From positions 1-5,012 of the forward strand of contig JACNKJ010000259.1 of NCBI GenBank assembly GCA_014382085.1: a stretch of DNA of 5,012 nucleotides. The letters are read 5' to 3'. This document shows, piece after piece, positions 1 to 5,012 of this stretch. The DNA is from a bacterium. Its GTDB lineage: Bacteria > Krumholzibacteriota > Krumholzibacteriia > JACNKJ01. The position numbers and the translations under genes are program-made. Positions within the stretch are counted from its first letter, which is position 1. Every line of letters starts with the position of its first letter. A model generated the notes under the pieces. It saw only the letters and a program-made list of their open reading frames with translations, did no database searches and had not been told where the DNA came from.

Positions 1-2
1 GC

Positions 3-59
3 ACTCACATAGTCACAGACATCAGAAACAAGAAAGAGCGTATTCAACTCATTCGATGA
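3..59 (+). CDS. Possible 3' end of an upstream gene (partial)
   Basis: The frame starting at base 3 is open from the left edge and ends in TGA at 57-59. It would encode the last 18 residues of a protein, THIVTDIRNKKERIQLIR. Its stop overlaps the ATG of the next frame as ATGA (56-59), the usual form of translational coupling in bacterial operons. Its codons (GTC, GAC, ATC, AAC, AAG, GAG, CTC) look more like the rest of the window than those of the competing open frame at 2-55. With only 18 residues no family can be assigned. The ending is loosely like the C-termini of DUF3857 proteins, which often finish in a short basic, hydrophobic strand. Alternatively it is the upstream half of one gene broken by a frameshift near base 55. 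Confidence 0.4.
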   Translation, partial: THIVTDIRNKKERIQLIR

Positions 60-793
60 AGGGTAAGCCTCTGCATGTGGATGGCCCAAACTGGCGAGTG
101 GATGCACGTCCCGAGCCTCGCCTCATGGTTTCACTGGAGACCGATACTGCGGCCAGCTGGCACAGTCTCTGGAAGATGGATGATCGCGTCGAGATGAAGG
201 CCTACTGGAATCTCGAAACAGGCGAGGCCAAGGCCGACATCTCGCTCTTCGGCCCGGCCGCGCAGTACCTTGGCCTGAATCAGCCGCAGGACCTGCTTAC
301 AGACTGGGCGGCAACTTGGGGCGAAGAAGCGGAAGCATCGAACATCACCATCCGAAATTTGACGCCGGCCATATTGCAGGGCAGCTTGGACATCAAAGCC
401 GACATGCCTGAAGCCGACGACGATGGTTTCGTCTTGCTCACGCCTCCCTTCCCGCCATTGAGCCCAAGTGATTTCAGGCCGGCCGGCATCAACCAAGCCC
501 TGTGTGAAGTTGCCTGGTTGCCGGAGAATACTCTGAGCTACGACTGTGAATGGGAGTTAGTCCTGCCCGAGGGATGGAAGGTGAAGCTGCCCCAGTCGAC
601 AAGTGATGACTTCGCCAAGGGATCCTTCTCCGTTTCGGCCGCGCGAGAAGGGGCGCGAATTGGGCTTCGATATACTCTCGTATGGAATGAAGCGCCAGTC
701 AGCACTAGCGATTGGCCATCATTTCGCAAGTCCATGTTGGATGCCTTGGATACATCAATCCTACAACTCGTCCTGAAAGAATCCGTCGAGTGA
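56..793 (+). CDS. DUF3857/transglutaminase-like protein, C-terminal region (possibly 5'-truncated or split)
   Basis: This encodes 245 residues from the ATG at 56, and its function is unknown. The sequence resembles the part of DUF3857-domain proteins that follows their transglutaminase core. A beta-rich stretch at residues 22-70 includes the pattern GEAKADISLFGPAAQYL. The end has LPEGWKV (169-175), a later RIGLRYTLVW strand (201-210), a WPSFRKSMLDAL helix (219-231) and a final LQLVLKE strand, an ending typical of that family. No transglutaminase Cys-His-Asp core and no signal peptide are visible, and full family members are usually more than twice this length. No good ribosome binding site precedes base 56, and the same frame stays open to base 2. 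The real start may therefore lie outside the window, or translation may be coupled to the frame ending at 59. A terminator follows 33 bases after the stop. The family assignment is from recalled sequence pattern only. Confidence 0.7.
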   Translation: MKGKPLHVDGPNWRVDARPEPRLMVSLETDTAASWHSLWKMDDRVEMKAYWNLETGEAKADISLFGPAAQYLGLNQPQDLLTDWAATWGEEAEASNITIRNLTPAILQGSLDIKADMPEADDDGFVLLTPPFPPLSPSDFRPAGINQALCEVAWLPENTLSYDCEWELVLPEGWKVKLPQSTSDDFAKGSFSVSAAREGARIGLRYTLVWNEAPVSTSDWPSFRKSMLDALDTSILQLVLKESVE

Positions 794-826
794 TCCTCTG
801 ATTATTGGCTATATCCTTACCATTCA

Positions 827-860
827 AGCCCTTCCCCCGCCGGGGGAAGGGCTATTTTGT
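827..860 (+). terminator. Rho-independent terminator after the DUF3857-like gene
   Basis: A perfect 12-bp stem (827-838 pairs with 842-853) closes on a 3-base loop at 839-841 and runs into a T-rich tail (TATTTTGTCTT, 853-863). It begins 33 bases after the stop codon at 793. It should end transcription of the upstream gene and insulate the transporter gene downstream. Any start codon for the transporter before 860 would lie in or before this hairpin, which argues for the later start at 937. Confidence 0.9.
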
Positions 861-925
861 CTTGCGGATCCGAATGTCCGGCACTACCTTAGGCCACGTT
901 CCGAATTTCACAATGGCCGCAAAAC

Positions 926-930
926 GGAGG
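926..930 (+). promoter_or_regulatory. Ribosome binding site of the OFA transporter
   Basis: GGAGG sits 6 bases before the ATG at 937. This decides the start: the same frame is open back to 805, but that extension runs through the terminator hairpin and has no comparable ribosome binding site. Confidence 0.85.
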
Positions 931-936
931 TCCCCG

Positions 937-2193
937 ATGTCGGACACGAAAGTGATGGACCGCTGGATCGTGGTGGTTGGCGCCATCCTCGTCCAGCTCT
1001 GCCTGGGCGCTATCTACGCCTGGAGCGTCTTCACTAAGCCGCTCGTGGAAGCTGGCTGGTCAAAGACAGAGACTCAGATGGTCTTCTCGGCCGGGCTGGC
1101 TCTCTTCGCCATCTTCACGGTGGTCGCCGGCCGCATGATGCCCAAGCACGGGCCGCGCAAGCTGGCCATCCTCGGCGGCATCGTCCTCGGCGCGGGCTAC
1201 CTTCTCGCCGGACTCTTCGGCGGCACCTCATTCTGGCCCATCTTCATCTTCGTGGGCATCGTTGGCGGTACGGGTATCGGTCTGGCCTACGTGGTTCCCA
1301 TCGCCGTGGGAATGCGCTGGTTCCCCGACAAGAAGGGTCTCATCACCGGACTGGCCGTCGCCGGCTTCGGCTTCGGCGCCATGATCTGGGTGAAGCTGGC
1401 CGGCGCCTGGGGCCACCTCATCGAGAACATCGGCCTGTCGGCGACCTTCAGCGTTTACGGCGTCGCCTTCGCCGTGGCCGTTATCTTAGGCGGAATGGTC
1501 ATGGTCTACCCGCCCAAGGATTGGCTCCCGGCGGGATACACGCCTCCTGAAGCTTCAACCGGTGGTCCTGCAGTGGCGGGCACCGTGGACTTCGACTCGG
1601 GCGCCATGCTCAGAACGCCCCAGTACTACATGATCTTCCTCACCTTCCTGTTCAGCGCCGGCGCCGGTCTCATGAGCATCGGCCTCATGAAACTCTTCCC
1701 CAGCCAGGCCCTGATCGAAAATGGAATGGACCCGGTCACGGCTTCGGCCACCGCAGGCACGGCCATGGCGGTCTATTTCAGCCTGGCCAACGGCCTGGGC
1801 CGCATCGCCTGGGGCGCCATGAGCGACAAGCTGGGACGCAAGAAGTCGGTGGTCATCATGACCGCGACTCAGGGCATCCTGGTTATTCTCTTTCCCTACA
1901 TGGCCGGCAAAACGGCGCTGCTCTATCTGGGCGCCACGCTGGTGGGATTCAACTTCGGCGGCAACTTCGCGCTCTTCCCCACCACCACGGCTGACACCTT
2001 CGGCACCAAGTTCGTGGGACGGAACTACGGCTGGGTTTTCCTGGCCTACGGTGTGGGCGGAATCCTGGGACCGATCATGGGTGGACGTCTGGGCGACCTG
2101 AACAACTTCCCCCTGGCCTTCACCATCGCGGGCGTGGCCTGCCTGGTGGCAGCGGTCATTGCCGTGAGCACGAAACCACCCAAGGCCGCATAG
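937..2193 (+). CDS. OFA (oxalate/formate antiporter) family MFS transporter
   Basis: An inner-membrane major facilitator of 418 residues with about 12 hydrophobic segments, the usual length for the family. OFA hallmarks are the first membrane segment with GAIYAWSVF (24-32), followed by GWSKTETQMVFS (40-51). The MFS loop motif appears twice, once per six-helix half: GRMMPKHGPRK (65-75) and GAMSDKLGRKK (293-303). Other family patterns are RWFPDKKGLITGLAVAGFGFGA (127-148), NGLGRIAWG (285-293, with Arg289 in the predicted eighth helix) and NYGWVFLAYGVGGILGP (363-379). The long central loop is at about 190-225. OFA proteins move small carboxylates such as oxalate, formate or pyruvate, some by exchange and some with protons; the substrate here cannot be read from sequence. 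The gene has its own ribosome binding site, and terminators lie on both sides of it, so it is probably transcribed alone. A start at 805 would add 44 uncharacteristic residues and is unlikely. Confidence 0.9.
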   Translation: MSDTKVMDRWIVVVGAILVQLCLGAIYAWSVFTKPLVEAGWSKTETQMVFSAGLALFAIFTVVAGRMMPKHGPRKLAILGGIVLGAGYLLAGLFGGTSFWPIFIFVGIVGGTGIGLAYVVPIAVGMRWFPDKKGLITGLAVAGFGFGAMIWVKLAGAWGHLIENIGLSATFSVYGVAFAVAVILGGMVMVYPPKDWLPAGYTPPEASTGGPAVAGTVDFDSGAMLRTPQYYMIFLTFLFSAGAGLMSIGLMKLFPSQALIENGMDPVTASATAGTAMAVYFSLANGLGRIAWGAMSDKLGRKKSVVIMTATQGILVILFPYMAGKTALLYLGATLVGFNFGGNFALFPTTTADTFGTKFVGRNYGWVFLAYGVGGILGPIMGGRLGDLNNFPLAFTIAGVACLVAAVIAVSTKPPKAA

Positions 2194-2223
2194 GCTAAAT
2201 CAAAGCAGCATCCTGAAGAGGTG

Positions 2224-2250
2224 CGGGGGAGCGGTCGCTCCCCCGTTTTT
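2224..2250 (+). terminator. Rho-independent terminator after the OFA transporter
   Basis: A perfect 9-bp, mostly G-C stem (2224-2232 with 2237-2245) with loop GGTC is followed by TTTTT (2246-2250). It lies 30 bases after the transporter stop and 3 bases before the end of the convergent gene on the other strand. Read in the minus direction, the hairpin is the same but lacks a T-tract, so it may only weakly stop the opposing transcript. Confidence 0.93.
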
Positions 2251-2253
2251 CAT

Positions 2254-2982
2254 TTAATCGAGGTTCTCGAATTCGGTGAAGCGCATCTCCACGCGAATCT
2301 TCTTGTGCACGATGATGGGAATCTTCACTTCCACATCCATGTCCATTAAATAGGGAAGGTCGCGCTCGCCCACGGGTTCATATTCCGCTGCGATACGCAT
2401 GGCCTTGAGGCCGAAGGGCCGCTTGGCCGGCTCCAAGTCGAGGGCCAGCAACTCACCCTTCTGGGATCCGAACCACACATGGCCCTTCCAGTATTCGTTC
2501 TTCTTGTTCTTCTTGGGACGGATCTTGTACTTGGCAACTCGTTTGCCCTGCCGCTCTGTCCATTCGTCGAAACGAAACTCGTGCTTCTCTCGGAATTCGG
2601 TGTCAAGTTCCGGCAATTCTGCACCGGCCTCTTCATCCTCTTCACCGTCCTCCTTTGGACGACCCTTATGCTTCGATTCATCCTCGTCTTTTGAGTCATC
2701 CTCGTCCTTCGAGAAGATTTTCTTCTCCTCGATGACTTCACTCATCGTTGAGTCGGGCGTGAAGCCCTTGATGCGCCCCCGTTCCACATACTCTTCCTCG
2801 AGTTCGTCGTCACCGTCGCGAACCCAGGTGTGCACATCGTAGAGGAAGGTGTAGGGATGGAAGTTCTCCAGGTCGTGGTCAATGCGCTCGAAGGCGGTGA
2901 CCAGCAGATCTCCGGGCGAAGGATCTTCCGCCAAGGCCAGCAAGGGCAGTAACAAGCAGGATATGATCAACAGCCGTTTCAT
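2254..2982 (-). CDS. Secreted protein with acidic low-complexity middle; LolA-like C-terminal half (function unknown)
   Basis: This encodes 242 residues. A clear Sec signal peptide (MKRLLIISCLLLPLLALA) is probably cut at 18/19, which places the protein in the periplasm or envelope. There is no Cys after the cut site, so it is not a lipoprotein. The N-terminal part (20-90) contains a strand-rich stretch. Residues 91-125 are very acidic low complexity (KDEDDSKDEDES, then EDGEEDEEAG). The C-terminal part (130-242) has alternating strands, including YWKGHVWFGSQKGELLALDLEP (164-185) and a closing VEVKIPIIVHKKIRVEMRFTEFENLD. This pattern recalls outer-membrane lipoprotein-sorting (LolA-like) proteins, in which a written-out G-VWFD-type strand pair is followed by an amphipathic beta sheet. 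The similarity is general, and I do not recognise a named family. GGGAGG lies 4 bases before the ATG. The gene follows the cytochrome on the same strand, but a terminator separates them. Confidence 0.8.
   Translation of the reverse strand: MKRLLIISCLLLPLLALAEDPSPGDLLVTAFERIDHDLENFHPYTFLYDVHTWVRDGDDELEEEYVERGRIKGFTPDSTMSEVIEEKKIFSKDEDDSKDEDESKHKGRPKEDGEEDEEAGAELPELDTEFREKHEFRFDEWTERQGKRVAKYKIRPKKNKKNEYWKGHVWFGSQKGELLALDLEPAKRPFGLKAMRIAAEYEPVGERDLPYLMDMDVEVKIPIIVHKKIRVEMRFTEFENLD
2675..2710 (-). repeat. Two tandem 18-bp units coding for an acidic repeat
   Basis: Bases 2675-2692 and 2693-2710 are adjacent copies that match at 15 of 18 positions, with differences at unit positions 3, 15 and 18. 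On the minus strand they encode the six-residue units KDEDDS... and KDEDES (about residues 92-103 of the secreted protein). Because the unit length is a multiple of three, copy-number change would keep the frame and only alter the length of the acidic linker. Confidence 0.8.
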
Positions 2983-2986
2983 TGAG

Positions 2987-2992
2987 CCTCCC
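2987..2992 (-). promoter_or_regulatory. Ribosome binding site of the acidic secreted protein
   Basis: On the minus strand GGGAGG lies 4 bases before the ATG at 2982. The spacing is a little short, but the motif is strong, and the signal peptide begins directly at this ATG, which supports the start. Confidence 0.75.
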
Positions 2993-3037
2993 GAGGTTTT
3001 CGGCTAAACCATGCCTGTCCGGGCAAGTTTCAGCTAG

Positions 3038-3064
3038 AAAAAAAGAACCGCGCCGAAACGCGGT
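3038..3064 (-). terminator. Rho-independent terminator after the octaheme cytochrome
   Basis: Read on the minus strand, a perfect 6-bp stem ACCGCG/CGCGGT (3059-3064 with 3047-3052) closes on a 6-base loop and is followed, after TTC, by seven T (A-run at 3038-3044 on the plus strand). It begins 28 bases past the cytochrome stop codon. It separates the cytochrome from the secreted protein gene, so the latter should need its own promoter in 2983-3037. I saw no convincing -35/-10 pair there. Confidence 0.88.
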
Positions 3065-3092
3065 CCCTTTCGCTAGCTAGAGTCCGAAGACA

Positions 3093-4379
3093 CTAGGGTA
3101 CATATGTGTGAACGGGATTGCCTGAGAAATCGCCCAAGCCCTTGGCCTTGTCGGACAGAGCCTGCAGACTGCGCTCCGATGCTGTACCGCCGTTACCGGC
3201 GCCATCATCGTGGCAACCGTAGCATGCGAAATCCAGCGTGACCGCCGACATGCCTTCACCGTCCTGCAGCACCTCGGTGCCTTCGGGGTTGAACATGCCT
3301 TCAGCCTTGCCGACAGGCTCGGAGTTAATGGCGAAGAGGTGGGTGCGGATGTCGCCCTGATAAGCATGGATGGCCACCGCGCTCTTGCTGGCCTTGCCCA
3401 TGTGACACTTCACGCAGTTGTCGCCGCCATTATGATTCGTGGTGGCGATGTCGCCCGGGTCGCCGTTCATGTGGCAGCTCTCGCAATCGGCGCCATTCAG
3501 CACACCGTCGCCGGCGGCATAGTTATCGAACTTCACCGAGGCATGGGGGTCGTGGCAATCGACGCAGCCAGGACCACCGACAACGTTATGCGGCGAATGC
3601 GCCCACTCGTCATACTGTTCGTGGTGCTTGATGAAGAAGCCGCCGGCCTCGATCACTTCACCGCCATGGGAGACGCCGTTGACGCCGCCGCGAGTATGAC
3701 AGCGACCGCACTCTTCAGAACTGGCGTTTACGGTCATGTTGTATTCGCGGCTATAAACGTGCTGGCTACCCATGCCGTGGCACTCTTCACAGTGTACTCC
3801 GCCCGCGAAGAAGGTTCCGGCCATCTTGGCCATGCCGTCCTGGTTGTCGGAAGTATCATTGTCGGTATCCCAATCCGTATCGGCCACCCAACCCGTCGTG
3901 TGGCAACTGCCGCAGTCATAGGGCTTGGTTCCATTGGGATCGGTGAAGTGATAGTCCGAGTAGGTGTCGGTTTCGAAGTTGTACTGGTTGTCCTCTATGC
4001 CGGTGATGATGGAACCATCATTGGCGATCCAGCGCATCTTCCAGCCGTAGCCGCCGATGACGTAGCTGATATCGTCCCAGGTGTAGTCACCCGGAAGATC
4101 GAGGGCGAAATCATTGGGGAACTGCGCGAAGTCGGGATAGGCGTCCACCGGAGCCTCGCCATCGATCTTCACGAGCTTGTATGGATGTCCGGATTCCATC
4201 CAGGGAGTGTAGTGATCCACTCCTCTTGTTCCCGAGTGACACTCGGCGCAGGCATCTGAGCCAACAAATGCCAACGCGGGGGGCTGCTCCTCGTCCGGAT
4301 CGCTCGAACTTGTACAACCGGTAAGCATCCAGGCTGAAAGCAGGAGAAGTCCGAACAATGCGAAAAGGACTCGTTTCAT
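3093..4379 (-). CDS. Octaheme c-type cytochrome lipoprotein
   Basis: This encodes a 428-residue lipoprotein electron carrier or redox enzyme. The signal peptide ends in the lipobox LTGC (19-22); the residue after the lipidated Cys22 is Thr, not Asp, which by the usual rule favours the outer membrane. Eight CXXCH heme-binding motifs are present, with Cys at 44, 156, 197, 224, 272, 299, 322 and 386. All 17 cysteines are accounted for: 16 in heme motifs and one lipidated. Conserved-looking non-heme stretches are FVGSDACAECH, YVIGGYGWKMRWIANDGSIITG (106-127), GGFFIKHHEQYDEWAHSPHN (246-265) and GDIRTHLFAIN (342-352). These patterns occur in multiheme cytochromes of the c554/c3-like superfamily, and I cannot assign a substrate. 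No CXXCK motif is seen, so it is not an obvious nitrite-reductase type. The start is ATG 4379, where the lipoprotein signal and ribosome binding site fit; an in-frame TTG at 4400 is unlikely. It is divergent from the barrel gene. Confidence 0.93.
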   Translation of the reverse strand: MKRVLFALFGLLLLSAWMLTGCTSSSDPDEEQPPALAFVGSDACAECHSGTRGVDHYTPWMESGHPYKLVKIDGEAPVDAYPDFAQFPNDFALDLPGDYTWDDISYVIGGYGWKMRWIANDGSIITGIEDNQYNFETDTYSDYHFTDPNGTKPYDCGSCHTTGWVADTDWDTDNDTSDNQDGMAKMAGTFFAGGVHCEECHGMGSQHVYSREYNMTVNASSEECGRCHTRGGVNGVSHGGEVIEAGGFFIKHHEQYDEWAHSPHNVVGGPGCVDCHDPHASVKFDNYAAGDGVLNGADCESCHMNGDPGDIATTNHNGGDNCVKCHMGKASKSAVAIHAYQGDIRTHLFAINSEPVGKAEGMFNPEGTEVLQDGEGMSAVTLDFACYGCHDDGAGNGGTASERSLQALSDKAKGLGDFSGNPVHTYVP

Positions 4380-4386
4380 TTCCCTA

Positions 4387-4393
4387 CACCTTT
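4387..4393 (-). promoter_or_regulatory. Ribosome binding site of the octaheme cytochrome
   Basis: AAAGGTG on the minus strand, 7 bases before the ATG at 4379. It selects this start over the in-frame TTG at 4400, because that TTG would place the ribosome binding site inside the coding region. Confidence 0.75.
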
Positions 4394-4586
4394 CATTCAA
4401 AATGACAGCGCCTCCATCCCCAAGCTCAATCCCGTCGTGCGCTATTTCTGAGTGAATGTTGTTTCCAGTAGTGTAAACAACGCTGTTAACCCTTAACGCA
4501 AGATTACTGCCATCTTTAAGGCCTTTAAGTCAAGATTAATCGTGAAGAGATTGTGACCAAGGGTGCATTTGCTCTTGCCCCTCAGC

Positions 4587-4602
4587 GTAAACGTTGGTTT
4601 AC
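4587..4602. promoter_or_regulatory. Candidate operator: GTAAAC dyad
   Basis: A perfect inverted repeat with 6-base arms, GTAAAC and GTTTAC, and a 4-base spacer lies 41 bases before the barrel gene ATG at 4644. A further GTAAAC copy is at 4473-4478, within the other inverted repeat. Position and symmetry suit a dimeric repressor or activator site for the barrel gene. No regulator gene is visible in the window. Confidence 0.4.
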
Positions 4603-4631
4603 TTGGTCTTGCATCGCTCCCAATCAAAGCC

Positions 4632-4637
4632 AAGGAG
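4632..4637 (+). promoter_or_regulatory. Ribosome binding site of the barrel gene
   Basis: AAGGAG lies 6 bases before the ATG at 4644. Together with the immediately following signal peptide it fixes the start of a gene that runs off the window and so is easily missed. Confidence 0.85.
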
Positions 4638-4643
4638 TGCTCA

Positions 4644-5012
4644 ATGCGACGCCAAACCCTTAAAAACTCGCTATTTACAGGAGTTCTCGCCCTTGTTTTC
4701 CTGCTGCTTCCTGCCATGGGTGCCGGAGCCACGGAAATCCAGGGCCGTATCTCCAGCACCTCCTACATCTACGAGACATATGGAGAGGATGCCCACAGCG
4801 AGCTCGATCTCATCAATCGCCTGGCCTTCGACGCCAAAGGCCTGGGCCACGAGTCTCTCTCCCTGCACCTGCTCGGCACCTTCCGGGGCGAGATGTTGCA
4901 CGAAGACTCGGACGACCCTGAAATGAGCTTCCACCGAGGGTATCTGAAGTTCGCCCCCTCCAAGCTCTTCAAGCTGTCGGCGGGACGCCAGCGGGTCCAC
5001 GGCCGCGTGGGA
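4644..5012 (+). CDS. Exported outer-membrane beta-barrel-like protein (3'-truncated by window edge)
   Basis: The first 123 residues of a longer protein, open to the last base without a stop. Residues 1-29 are a Sec signal peptide: basic start MRRQTLKN, hydrophobic core and AGA before the likely cut at 29/30. The mature part alternates polar and hydrophobic residues in short strands: EIQGRISSTSYIYETYG, SELDLINRLAFDAKG, SLSLHLLGTFRGEML, RGYLKFAPSKLFKLSAGRQRVHG. Alternating strands joined by charged turns and ending in a GRQ motif (114-116) are seen at the start of many porins and substrate-specific outer-membrane barrels. The family cannot be decided from a quarter or less of such a protein. 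It is transcribed away from the octaheme lipoprotein, with 264 bases between them. The pairing raises an electron-conduit role, but typical porins without any cytochrome partner also begin like this. Confidence 0.75.
   Translation, partial: MRRQTLKNSLFTGVLALVFLLLPAMGAGATEIQGRISSTSYIYETYGEDAHSELDLINRLAFDAKGLGHESLSLHLLGTFRGEMLHEDSDDPEMSFHRGYLKFAPSKLFKLSAGRQRVHGRVG

Larger units (their letters stand above)
4380..4643. promoter_or_regulatory. Divergent control region between the cytochrome and barrel genes
   Basis: This 264-bp stretch has no credible gene and holds the start signals of two divergent genes. Its centre (about 4450-4545) is clearly richer in A+T than the flanking genes. It contains a 7-bp inverted repeat GTTGTTT/AAACAAC (4458-4464 and 4475-4481, 10-base spacer), a 13-bp palindrome GTTAA-CCC-TTAAC (4485-4497), and two copies of CAAGATTA (4499-4506 and 4531-4538, 32 bases apart). 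It also contains two copies of CTTTAAG (4514-4520 and 4523-4529, 9-base period) and a GTAAAC-GTTG-GTTTAC dyad (4587-4602). These are typical shapes of regulator sites. I could not identify a convincing sigma-70 or sigma-54 promoter by eye, so the assignment of which gene each site controls is open. Confidence 0.5.

Noticed and set aside
805..936. A longer N-terminus for the OFA transporter starting at 805.
   Set aside because: The extension reads through the 827-860 terminator hairpin and adds 44 residues foreign to the family. The ATG at 937 has GGAGG at ideal spacing and begins directly before the first membrane helix.
2399..2842. A serine-rich plus-strand open frame of 147 codons.
   Set aside because: It is the antisense image of the acidic secreted protein; the serine runs are just the complement of Asp/Glu codons.
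3210..4259. A 349-codon open frame on the plus strand opposite the cytochrome gene.
   Set aside because: It lies fully antisense to an unmistakable octaheme cytochrome. Its product is an Ala/Val/Gly/Ile-rich string without domains, as expected from the reverse of biased codons, and it has no good ribosome binding site.
4380..4400. TTG start for the cytochrome at 4400.
   Set aside because: It would put seven residues (including a Cys) before a normal lipoprotein signal peptide and bury the ribosome binding site within the gene.
4561..4613. Possible sigma-54 promoter (GG and TTGC elements near 4562-4578 and 4596-4612).
   Set aside because: The GG-to-GC distance is 15 bases in both candidates instead of 12, so neither fits the -24/-12 pattern.
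4594..4926. Plus-strand open frame starting at 4594.
   Set aside because: It is out of frame with the signal-peptide gene at 4644, which has the ribosome binding site and export signal, and its product has no recognisable features.

Overview
The window comes from a Gram-negative-type (diderm) bacterium. It has a lipoprotein with a lipobox, a probable outer-membrane beta-barrel, and Sec signal peptides. The coding DNA is moderately GC-rich, the ribosome binding sites are clean GGAGG-type, and there are three strong intrinsic terminators. I cannot fix the lineage. The mix of a multiheme c-type cytochrome, an OFA-family transporter and a DUF3857-like protein would fit an uncultured respiratory bacterium, for example of the FCB or deltaproteobacterial type, but that is a guess.

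Layout. (1) Positions 1-793, + strand: a protein resembling the C-terminal part of DUF3857/transglutaminase proteins. It starts at an ATGA overlap with the end of another reading frame, or is cut off by the window edge. It is closed by a strong terminator (827-860). (2) 937-2193, + strand: a 12-TM-type major facilitator of the oxalate/formate antiporter (OFA) family, closed by a 9-bp GC hairpin with a T-tract. (3) 2254-2982, - strand: a secreted protein of unknown function with a very acidic, repeat-bearing middle and a C-terminal half reminiscent of LolA-like outer-membrane lipoprotein-sorting proteins. (4) 3093-4379, - strand: an eight-heme c-type cytochrome lipoprotein with its own terminator. 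(5) 4380-4643: an AT-rich divergent control region dense with small inverted and direct repeats. (6) 4644 to the right edge, + strand: the N-terminal part of an exported, probably beta-barrel protein.

How they may work together. The octaheme lipoprotein and the barrel gene are divergently transcribed from one shared 264-bp region. This suggests, but does not prove, co-regulated envelope functions such as extracellular or periplasmic electron transfer. The acidic secreted protein lies downstream of the cytochrome on the same strand but behind a terminator, so it probably has its own promoter. The OFA transporter looks like an independent single-gene unit, with terminators on both sides. Nothing here is a mobile element, CRISPR array or RNA gene. 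The best leads are the octaheme/barrel pair with its repeat-rich control region, and the possible split DUF3857 gene.
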